From the NCBI GenBank assembly GCA_903915565.1, contig CAIWTG010000196.1:1-9338 (forward strand): a DNA stretch of 9,338 nucleotides, read 5' to 3'. The translations under genes and the position numbers were made by a program. How positions within the stretch are numbered: position 1 is the stretch's first letter; every line of letters begins with the position of its first letter. The notes beneath the pieces were generated by a model that saw nothing but the letters and a program-made list of their open reading frames with translations, was not told where the DNA came from and searched no databases. Source of the DNA: an uncultured Chloroflexota bacterium. Its GTDB lineage: Bacteria; Chloroflexota; Dehalococcoidia; Dehalococcoidales; RBG-16-60-22. Positions 1 to 5,377 of the stretch are shown here, in pieces.

Positions 1-1371
1 ATTGCCAACCGCGGCGAAATTGCCGTGAGAATCATAAGAACCTGCCGCGAGATGGGCATCAGCACCGTCGCCATATATTCGGACGCAGATACCGATTCTC
101 TCCACGTTAAACTTGCCGACGAAGCCTATCCGATTGGCCCGGCGGAGTCGATTAGTTCTTATCTAAATGCGGAAAAAATTTTGTCTATTGCCCGCCAGAG
201 CCAAAGTGATGCTATCCATCCGGGTTATGGCTTTCTGGCAGAAAACCCCAGTTTTGTCGAAACCTGCGAAAACCAGGGCCTAACCTTTATCGGCCCCCCC
301 AGCAAAGCAATGTATACCGTTAAGCCCAAATACGCCGCCCGCAACCTGATGGAAATGCTCAAAATCCCCGTCGTTCCCGGTCACGACCAGGTGCTCACCG
401 GAGAAACCAAAAGAAACTTAACCCGTATTTTAGAAGTCGCCGAAAGGATTGGCTACCCGATTATCGTTAAGCCTTCGGGCGGGGGTGGGGGCATCGGCAT
501 GACCATCGCCCGCGACCAGGAGGAGTTGGGCAAAGCCATCCACTCCGTTGGAGCAAGAGGACAAAAGCTTTTCGGCATTTCTTCGTTCTATGTCGAGAAA
601 TACCTGCCGCATATGAAACATATCGAGTTCCAGGTGTTGGCTGATAAATATCACAACGTCATTCACCTTGGCGAGCGCGACTGCTCTATCCAGCGCCGTT
701 TCCAGAAGCTGATTGAGGAGGCGCCGTGTTCCATATTGTCGCCGCGTTTAAGAATGAAAATGGGTGCCGCCGCCCTGGACATCGCGCTGGCGATGAATTA
801 CGTCAATGCCATGACCGTCGAGTTTTTCTATATCCCGGAAACCCAGGATTTTTATTTTAACGAGGTAAACACCCGCCTGCAGGTAGAACACTGTGTCACG
901 GAAATGGTCACGGACGTTGATATCGTTAGAGAACAGATTAAAATTGCCGCCGGTGAAAAGCTCTCCTACTCCCAGGACGAGATTAACCGTCACGGCTGGT
1001 CTATCGAATGCCGCATCACCGCCGAAAACGCTGCGCTCAACTTCCTCCCCTCCCCCGGCCAGATTACCGGTCTGCGCCTGCCGCACGGTCCCGCTTTAAG
1101 AATTGATGAGGGCATTTATGAAGGCTATACCGTGCCCTTTTATTACGACCCGCTGCTGTGCAAGATAATGACCTGGGGTAAGACGAGGGAAGAAGCCATC
1201 GTGCGCATGAACCGGGCTATCAACGAAATGAAGATTGAGGGCATCACCACCAATATTCCTTTCCATCAGGTGGCGCTGGCGGACGAGGAATTTACCAGCG
1301 GTTTGTATACCACCGATTTTATTGAAAAACAGCAGATTATCAAAAAAGTCCGCGAACGAATGAAAAATTAG
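1..1371 (+). CDS. accC: Biotin carboxylase subunit (acetyl-/acyl-CoA or pyruvate carboxylase), 5' partial
   Basis: ATP-dependent carboxylation of biotin on its carrier protein, the first half-reaction of a biotin-dependent carboxylase. The frame is open from base 1, where it reads IANRGEIAVRIIR, the near-universal N-terminus of the family. Only about five residues should be missing, so the GTG at 25 is not the start. The 456 visible residues fit the usual length of about 450. Visible-residue positions: glycine-rich ATP loop GGGGGIGM (160-167), ERDCSIQRRFQK (225-236), metal and bicarbonate signature NEVNTRLQVEH (287-297), and ECRITAEN near 336 with the conserved arginine. Two active-site neighbours differ from E. 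coli AccC as I recall it: R to I in the glycine loop and H to F in QRRHQK. No carrier-protein or carboxyltransferase gene is visible, so acetyl-CoA, propionyl-CoA and pyruvate carboxylase cannot be told apart. The family call is secure; the substrate is not. Confidence 0.93.
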   Translation: MANRGEIAVRIIRTCREMGISTVAIYSDADTDSLHVKLADEAYPIGPAESISSYLNAEKILSIARQSQSDAIHPGYGFLAENPSFVETCENQGLTFIGPPSKAMYTVKPKYAARNLMEMLKIPVVPGHDQVLTGETKRNLTRILEVAERIGYPIIVKPSGGGGGIGMTIARDQEELGKAIHSVGARGQKLFGISSFYVEKYLPHMKHIEFQVLADKYHNVIHLGERDCSIQRRFQKLIEEAPCSILSPRLRMKMGAAALDIALAMNYVNAMTVEFFYIPETQDFYFNEVNTRLQVEHCVTEMVTDVDIVREQIKIAAGEKLSYSQDEINRHGWSIECRITAENAALNFLPSPGQITGLRLPHGPALRIDEGIYEGYTVPFYYDPLLCKIMTWGKTREEAIVRMNRAINEMKIEGITTNIPFHQVALADEEFTSGLYTTDFIEKQQIIKKVRERMKN

Positions 1372-1374
1372 TGA

Positions 1375-1403
1375 TAGACTTAATTGCGCAATAATTGTAT
1401 AAT
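1375..1403 (+). promoter_or_regulatory. Candidate sigma70-type promoter of the transketolase operon
   Basis: A perfect TATAAT (1398-1403) lies 17 bases after TAGACT (1375-1380), which matches 4 of 6 consensus -35 positions. The predicted transcription start is about 1408-1412, only a few bases before the in-frame GTG at 1413. A perfect 10-bp palindrome, ATTGCGCAAT (1383-1392), fills the spacer and could be an operator. The promoter begins 4 bases after the accC stop codon. Confidence 0.6.
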
Positions 1404-1412
1404 AATGCCATA

Positions 1413-2285
1413 GTGAACGACTCAAATAATCAAGCCAATAAAACCTCGGCACTAAACGCAAATGCCGGGGTTTTTTCGTCTAATGAAGACCTCGCCGCCG
1501 TCTGTAAAAAAATCCGCCGCGATATCGTCACCATGATTGCCAAAGCCGGCAGCGGGCATCCCGGCGGGTCGCTTTCCGCCGTGGAAATCGTCGTCGCGCT
1601 TTACTGGAAAGTGCTCCGCCATAAACCCGCCGACCCTGTCTGGAAGGATAGAGATAGATTCATTTTAAGCAAGGGGCACGCCGTCCCCGTCCTTTACGCC
1701 GCTCTGGCGGAACAGGGCTATTTCCCCCTTAAAGAACTGGACACGCTGCGGAAAATCGATAGCTTTTTGCAGGGACACGCCGACCACTGCTGCACGCCCG
1801 GTATTGAAATGTCGTCGGGCAGTCTGGGGCAGGGGCTTTCCTTCTCCGTTGGCACCGCGTTAGCCGGCCGACTCGATAAAGCTTCATGGCGCGTTTACGC
1901 CCTCTTGAGCGATGGCGAGTGCGAGGAAGGTCAAACCTGGGAAGCCGCGATGTCCGCCGGTATGTTTAAGCTGGACAATCTGACAGCAATTGTAGATAAA
2001 AACGGCATCCAGCTTAGCGGCTTCACTAAAGATATCATGAACTCCGACCCGCTGACTAAAAAGTTCGAATCCTTCGGCTGGAACGTTATCGAGATAGATG
2101 GGCATGACCTAACGCAGGTTCTGGACGCTTTAAAAAAAGCCCAAACGGTAAAGGGGCAGCCCACCGTCATTATCGCCCGCACCGTTAAAGGCAAGGGCGT
2201 TAGTTTTATGGAGAACAACGTGGAATTCCATGGCAAAGCCCCCAATGCCGAACAGCTGGAAAAAGCCTTAAAGGAGCTGGCTTAA
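1413..2285 (+). CDS. Transketolase, N-terminal (thiamine diphosphate-binding) subunit
   Basis: One half of a split transketolase, which moves two-carbon units between sugar phosphates in the non-oxidative pentose phosphate pathway. From the GTG at 1413 it is 290 aa. Landmarks: AGSGHPGGSL (45-54), SKGHA (86-90), SSGSLGQGLS (134-143), the thiamine-diphosphate motif SDGECEEG (166-173) with DKNG (195-198), and TVKGKG (257-262). Typical family N-termini start only 6-10 residues before IRRDIV. Here no ATG, GTG or TTG exists in frame between 1413 and the ATG at 1533, which would remove conserved sequence. That leaves GTG 1413, just downstream of a -10 box, or TTG 1395, which overlaps the -10 region and is unlikely to be transcribed. 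No ribosome binding site precedes 1413. The first 20 residues are rich in Asn, Ser and Ala and overlie a terminator hairpin. The stop is one base before the C-terminal subunit. Function sure; start moderately sure. Confidence 0.92.
   Translation: MNDSNNQANKTSALNANAGVFSSNEDLAAVCKKIRRDIVTMIAKAGSGHPGGSLSAVEIVVALYWKVLRHKPADPVWKDRDRFILSKGHAVPVLYAALAEQGYFPLKELDTLRKIDSFLQGHADHCCTPGIEMSSGSLGQGLSFSVGTALAGRLDKASWRVYALLSDGECEEGQTWEAAMSAGMFKLDNLTAIVDKNGIQLSGFTKDIMNSDPLTKKFESFGWNVIEIDGHDLTQVLDALKKAQTVKGQPTVIIARTVKGKGVSFMENNVEFHGKAPNAEQLEKALKELA
1440..1476 (+). terminator. Intrinsic terminator / possible attenuator inside the transketolase N-terminal codons
   Basis: CCTCGGCA (1444-1451) pairs with TGCCGGGG (1463-1470), an 8-bp stem with one G-U pair around an 11-base loop, followed by TTTTTT (1471-1476). 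AAAA (1440-1443) can lengthen the stem against the U tract. It lies about 30-65 bases into the transcript from the promoter at 1375-1403 and inside the only plausible reading frame. It may end accC transcripts, regulate transketolase, or both. Confidence 0.6.
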
Positions 2286-2286
2286 C

Positions 2287-3228
2287 ATGCCGGAAGAAGT
2301 CGCCCCGCGAGAAGTCTTTGGGAAAACGCTGGTGGACTTGGGTAAAGAAAACCCGGACATCGTCGTGCTGGACGCCGACCTTGCGTCGTCAACGATGACG
2401 GTCTACTTTAAACAGGCTTTCCCGGAACGCTTTTTTGAAATCGGCATCGCCGAAGCCAACATGATGGGCATCGCCGCCGGGCTGGCCGCCAACGGTAAGA
2501 TTCCTTTCGCCAGCACCTTCGCCGTTTTTGCCACCAGCCGCTGCTTCGACCAGATACGCGTTTCCATTGCCTTGAGCAAGTTCAATGTAAAAATAGTCTC
2601 CACCCATTCCGGCCTCTCCGTCGGTGAGGATGGCGCTTCCCATCAGGCTCTTGAGGATTTGGCTTTGATTTGTTCCCTGCCCGGCTTTACGGTTATCGTG
2701 CCGGCGGACGGCACCGAAACAGCGCAGGTCATCCGCGCGGTAGCCGCCCACCCCACCCCCTGTTACGTCAGGCTGATTCGCGGCAAAGTGCCGCAGGTCA
2801 TGGACAACGGGTATAAATTTGAAATCGGTAAAGCCGCTTTAATGCGCCAGGGTAAAGACGCCACGATTATGGCTATCGGCACCATGATGGCGCCCGCTTT
2901 AGAAGCCGCCGACGCTTTAGCTAAGGAAAATATCAACTGCCGCGTGCTGAATATGTCCACTCTGAAGCCAATCGATGAAACTGCCATCGTTCAAGCCGCC
3001 GCGGAAACCGGCGCCATCGTTACCGCCGAAGAACACCAGGAACACGGCGGACTGGGCAGCATCGTTGCCAGAACTATCGCTAAACACCACCCCGTACCAA
3101 TGGAATTCGTGGCTGTCAAAGATAAATTCGGTATGTCCGGCAAGCCTGCGGAACTTTTAGCAAAATATGGATTAACCGCTCAAGACATTGCAACCGCCGT
3201 GAAAGAAGTAATAAAAAGAAAACGCTAG
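2287..3228 (+). CDS. Transketolase, C-terminal (pyrimidine-binding) subunit
   Basis: The partner half of the split transketolase. It supplies the pyrimidine-binding and C-terminal domains, so active sites form between the two subunits. 313 aa from ATG 2287. Landmarks: IGIAEANMMG (52-61) with the family's catalytic glutamate at E56, VSTHSGLSVGEDGASHQ (104-120) with active-site histidines, VPADG near 138, and a C-terminal domain holding TAEEHQEHGGLGS. AAGGAG (2271-2276) sits 10 bases before the start, inside the end of the N-terminal gene, so the two halves are co-transcribed and probably coupled. 1-deoxyxylulose-5-phosphate synthase has a related fold but is normally one long chain; the two-gene layout and about 600 residues combined fit split transketolase. 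The stop codon overlaps that of the convergent deaminase gene within CTAG (3225-3228), leaving no room for a terminator. Confidence 0.93.
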   Translation: MPEEVAPREVFGKTLVDLGKENPDIVVLDADLASSTMTVYFKQAFPERFFEIGIAEANMMGIAAGLAANGKIPFASTFAVFATSRCFDQIRVSIALSKFNVKIVSTHSGLSVGEDGASHQALEDLALICSLPGFTVIVPADGTETAQVIRAVAAHPTPCYVRLIRGKVPQVMDNGYKFEIGKAALMRQGKDATIMAIGTMMAPALEAADALAKENINCRVLNMSTLKPIDETAIVQAAAETGAIVTAEEHQEHGGLGSIVARTIAKHHPVPMEFVAVKDKFGMSGKPAELLAKYGLTAQDIATAVKEVIKRKR

Positions 3229-3707
3229 TCCACCATCGTAATCATCACCGACGGTCTTTCCTTCATCTCAACCTTGATGCCGGCTTCTTTAAACAACCCG
3301 ATAAACGTATCGTCGTCGTATTTGCCAAAGCTTATAAAACGCGCGATTTTGGCGTTGACCAGCATCTTGGCGCAGAGCACGCAGGGCGTATGCGTGCAAT
3401 AAACGGTACTCCCCTCCAGGCTGACGCCGTGCAGCCCCGCCTGAACAATAACGTTTTGTTCGGCGTGAATGGCGCGGCAGATTTCTTGCCTCGTCCCGGA
3501 GGGTATTTTCAGTTCGTCGCGGATGCAGCCCAGCTCCAGGCAATCTTTAGCCCCCGCCGGCGCCCCGTTATAGCCGGTGGTGAGGATATGTTTATCCCGT
3601 ACGGCGATGGCGCCCATGTGATGTCGGCGGCAGGTTGACCGCTCCGCCACCACCGACGCAATTTTTAAAAAATACTCATCTAGCTCTGGACGTTGAGGTG
3701 TCGTCAT
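3225..3707 (-). CDS. dCMP deaminase (zinc-dependent deoxycytidylate deaminase)
   Basis: Converts dCMP to dUMP, the precursor for thymidylate synthesis. 160 aa, a normal single-domain length. The zinc site is complete: HAEQN (81-85) gives His81 and the proton-shuttling Glu83, and TPCVLCAKM (107-115) gives Cys109 and Cys112. STCRRHHMGAIAVRD (24-38) and GYNGAPAG (45-52) are characteristic of dCMP rather than cytidine deaminases. The start codon overlaps the stop of the upstream kinase-like gene as ATGA (3704-3707), and a GAGGT ribosome binding site (minus strand, about 3713-3717) lies just before it, so translation is probably coupled. It belongs to the ComEB/DCTD-type family. Natural competence cannot be inferred, because no other com genes are visible. 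Confidence 0.93.
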   Translation of the reverse strand: MTTPQRPELDEYFLKIASVVAERSTCRRHHMGAIAVRDKHILTTGYNGAPAGAKDCLELGCIRDELKIPSGTRQEICRAIHAEQNVIVQAGLHGVSLEGSTVYCTHTPCVLCAKMLVNAKIARFISFGKYDDDTFIGLFKEAGIKVEMKERPSVMITMVD

Positions 3708-4246
3708 CTTAACCTCGCTACGATTCTTTCTACCTGCTTTTTCAAATCGCCGATTGAGCCGTTATTTAACATTGTGAAGTCCGCCATGCAAATCGGCCCG
3801 CCCTTGTTGAGATTTTCTATCTCCGCGCGGTCGCGGCTGACGGCTTGCTGAAGCGTTAGTGGGCGTGTCTTGCGGTTGCCCAACCGCCGGTACCTGTCCT
3901 CCGGCGATGCCCAAACCGCCACTATCATAAACCTGTCTTTATAATAATCTTTAAGATAGATGTACTCCTCCCACGAGTAAAGCCCGTCCACCACTACATT
4001 GCGGGCTTTAAGGGCGTCATCAATTTTGGGGACGCTCAATTTAGCGTATGCCGCCATGCCGTTTTCCTGCCGGATGCGCTCGCGTACCGGCCGTTCGTTT
4101 TCTTCGGTTAGCGGCAACCCCTGCTGGCGGACGGCGTTGTCGGTTATTTCACCAAAGCGCACCGTCGCATATCCCTTGGCGTTAAAAAAACGCGCCACCT
4201 CACTCTTCCCCGACCCCGCCATGCCGACTACTGCAACAACCTTCAT
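3704..4246 (-). CDS. P-loop nucleotide kinase-like protein (UPF0200 / dephospho-CoA-kinase-like)
   Basis: 180 aa. Walker A is GMAGSGKS (8-15). VVVDGLYSWEEY (84-95), WASPEDRYRRL (112-122), the SRDRAEIE stretch (138-145) and ADFTMLNNGS (155-164) match, from memory, the conserved blocks of the archaeal UPF0200 family, which resembles dephospho-CoA and nucleoside-monophosphate kinases. The substrate is unknown; the ATGA overlap with dCMP deaminase suggests a nucleotide or deoxynucleotide. The ATG lies exactly 6 bases after a perfect TATAAT, so the mRNA is predicted to be leaderless. P-loop kinase-like domains are fused to deaminase domains in yeast Dcd1 and the antiphage AvcD; here they are separate genes in the same order. 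A true dephospho-CoA kinase (CoaE) is possible but less likely from the motifs. Fold sure; function uncertain. Confidence 0.8.
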   Translation of the reverse strand: MKVVAVVGMAGSGKSEVARFFNAKGYATVRFGEITDNAVRQQGLPLTEENERPVRERIRQENGMAAYAKLSVPKIDDALKARNVVVDGLYSWEEYIYLKDYYKDRFMIVAVWASPEDRYRRLGNRKTRPLTLQQAVSRDRAEIENLNKGGPICMADFTMLNNGSIGDLKKQVERIVARLR

Positions 4247-4249
4247 ACC

Positions 4250-4279
4250 GTCATTATAAACAGTTCAGACTATAATGAC
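4250..4279. repeat. 9-bp perfect inverted repeat over the kinase operon promoter (candidate operator)
   Basis: GTCATTATA (4250-4258) and TATAATGAC (4271-4279) are exact reverse complements separated by 12 bases. Arm centres are 21 bp apart, about two helical turns, the usual geometry for a dimeric repressor. The arms cover the -10 box and part of the -35 box of the minus-strand promoter. The right arm also contains a plus-strand TATAAT (4271-4276), so a symmetric bidirectional promoter is an alternative reading. Confidence 0.5.
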
Positions 4280-4281
4280 AA
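4253..4281 (-). promoter_or_regulatory. Strong promoter of the kinase-dCMP deaminase operon, predicted leaderless
   Basis: Read on the minus strand: TTGTCA (4281-4276, 5 of 6 matches to consensus), a 17-base spacer, TATAAT (4258-4253, 6 of 6), six bases GACGGT, then the ATG at 4246. The expected start site, about 7 bases after the -10 box, is the A of the start codon, so no Shine-Dalgarno sequence can be present in the mRNA. Confidence 0.75.
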
Positions 4282-4319
4282 TAATAGCATCGTAGGATAA
4301 GCATACTGGGTTTATCACT

Positions 4320-4328
4320 TGGTATAAT
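4320..4328 (+). promoter_or_regulatory. Extended -10 promoter of the araC-type gene
   Basis: TGGTATAAT (4320-4328) is a perfect extended -10 element; no convincing -35 box is visible 15-19 bases upstream, as often happens with extended -10 promoters. Predicted transcription starts near 4335, giving a leader of about 24 bases that contains AAGGTGA (4348-4354), 4 bases before the TTG start at 4359. A short inverted repeat GATAA-N11-TTATC (4296-4316) lies just upstream. Confidence 0.55.
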
Positions 4329-4358
4329 CTAGCTGACAATCAACGACAAGGTGAAATT

Positions 4359-5273
4359 TTGAAAGACAATATACTAATACAAAATGCCCTGGATATTATT
4401 GATAACCGCATAACCGGGGTAATATCCCCTCAAGAACTGGCTAAAGCCAGCGGCTATTCAACATTTCACTTTAGCCGGTTATTTTCGAGGGCAACGCGAA
4501 TAACGCTGGCGGCTTATATCACCCGGCGTAAACTCCAGTATGCGTTATATGATGTCAGTTGCGGCGAAAAAATCATTGACGTTGCCGTTAAATACGGCTT
4601 TGAAACGCACGCCGGTTTTACCAAGGCTTTCAAAAAGTGTTTCGGGTATCCCCCGTCAATCTACCGTATTCACGCCATTTGCAGTCGGCCGACGAGAATG
4701 GAACTGAATGAACTATTAAGTATTGTATCAGGAGGAAAAATAATGTACCCGGAAATCGTCGAAATGAAACCAATTACTGTCGTCGGCTTTACCAGCCGAC
4801 ACAAAATGCCCGACGTTAGATTTACCCACGATATCCCGTTATACTGGGATACTATCAACCTGGATTATGCGGATGGCCTCACTCGCCTGCATAACCTTTT
4901 CAACAAATCCCGGCACTGCGAGATTACAATATGCTTCGATATCGACCCGTCAGCCAGTGAGTTTACCTATCTGCTCGGCGTCGGCGTGGATAATCCTGAT
5001 GACCTTGCCAAGATTGAAAAGGATATGTACCAGATGAAAATAGCCGGCGGATTATATGCCAAATTCACCACGCCCCGTGTAGCCAGCGCGAAATATAGCC
5101 AGACCGTAAGAGAAACATGGAAAAGCATCTTCGATAATTGGCTGCCGGCGTCCAAATACAGGTTCGATGAAACGCGGTACGACTTCGAGTACTACGATGA
5201 AAGAGACCATGCATGGGAAAATAACGACACAAACCAGATGGATATCTATGTTCCCATAAAAAAACGTAAATAA
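4359..5273 (+). CDS. AraC-family transcription regulator with C-terminal GyrI-like effector domain
   Basis: 304 aa. The N-terminal third is an AraC DNA-binding domain with two helix-turn-helices, about 24-44 (ISPQELAKASGYSTFHFSRLF) and 72-93 (IIDVAVKYGFETHAGFTKAF), ending in the family's FGYPPSIYR. Residues 129-304 look like a GyrI/SbmC-type small-molecule-binding domain (VEMKPITVVGFTSRH at its start, then MDIYVPIKK at the end). This head-first order is that of Rob-like and multidrug-sensing regulators; the ligand is unknown. The start is TTG 4359, supported by AAGGTGA and by the lack of an upstream in-frame alternative. AGGAGG (4730-4735) is followed 7 bases later by an in-frame ATG (4743, Met129) at the domain junction, so a second product is possible. 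Sampled stretches have lower G+C (about 43-55%) than neighbouring genes (about 63-67%), hinting at transfer. It may act on the divergent kinase operon, but nothing proves this. Confidence 0.9.
   Translation: MKDNILIQNALDIIDNRITGVISPQELAKASGYSTFHFSRLFSRATRITLAAYITRRKLQYALYDVSCGEKIIDVAVKYGFETHAGFTKAFKKCFGYPPSIYRIHAICSRPTRMELNELLSIVSGGKIMYPEIVEMKPITVVGFTSRHKMPDVRFTHDIPLYWDTINLDYADGLTRLHNLFNKSRHCEITICFDIDPSASEFTYLLGVGVDNPDDLAKIEKDMYQMKIAGGLYAKFTTPRVASAKYSQTVRETWKSIFDNWLPASKYRFDETRYDFEYYDERDHAWENNDTNQMDIYVPIKKRK
4730..4745 (+). promoter_or_regulatory. Internal ribosome binding site and in-frame ATG in the araC-type gene
   Basis: AGGAGG (4730-4735) is a full consensus Shine-Dalgarno sequence, with an ideal 7-base spacer AAAAATA before ATG at 4743-4745, in the frame of the regulator (Met129). 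Translation from here would give a 176-aa stand-alone GyrI-like domain. The site is stronger than the one serving the annotated TTG start. Confidence 0.55.
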
Positions 5274-5297
5274 TAAAAATAATCAAGGGACGTTTTT

Positions 5298-5324
5298 AGG
5301 AGGGGCGAAAGCCCCTCCTTTTTT
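5298..5324 (+). terminator. Rho-independent terminator after the araC-type gene
   Basis: A perfect 9-bp stem AGGAGGGGC (5298-5306) / GCCCCTCCT (5311-5319) closes a GAAA tetraloop (GNRA class) and runs into TTTTTT (5319-5324). It lies 24 bases after the araC stop codon and before the cca promoter, so it insulates the two genes. TTTTT (5293-5297) on the other side could give some activity in the reverse direction. Confidence 0.93.
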
Positions 5325-5358
5325 GAGGAACTATATAGCTTCAAATATGGACCGGCTG

Positions 5359-5367
5359 TGCTATACT
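5359..5367 (+). promoter_or_regulatory. Extended -10 promoter of the cca-family gene
   Basis: TGCTATACT (5359-5367) is an extended -10 element. TTCAAA (5340-5345), 16 bases upstream, is a weak -35 (4 of 6). Only 10 bases separate the -10 box from ATG 5378, so the transcript should have a leader of about 0-5 bases with no Shine-Dalgarno sequence. Confidence 0.5.
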
Positions 5368-5377
5368 ACTTGGTAAG

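Noticed and set aside
748..1086. Open frame on the minus strand inside accC, and similar antisense frames elsewhere
   Set aside because: They lie opposite conserved domains and show no protein-family motifs or ribosome binding sites.
1395..1412. TTG at 1395 as the transketolase N-terminal start
   Set aside because: It overlaps the TATAAT box, so it would lie upstream of the predicted transcript start; GTG 1413 is preferred.
1483..1530. ATG at 1483 as a normal transketolase start after the terminator
   Set aside because: It is out of frame with the protein and would need a frameshift in the run of seven A; the in-frame residues NEDLAAVCKKIRRD look native.
3225..4246. Calling the kinase-deaminase pair an antiphage system
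   Set aside because: Similarity to AvcD is only in domain order; there is no RNA antitoxin or neighbouring defence gene in view, so metabolism remains the default.
4296..4316. GATAA-N11-TTATC inverted repeat as an AraC operator
   Set aside because: Five-base arms in an A+T-rich gap are likely by chance, and AraC-type proteins usually bind asymmetric sites; mentioned with the promoter only.
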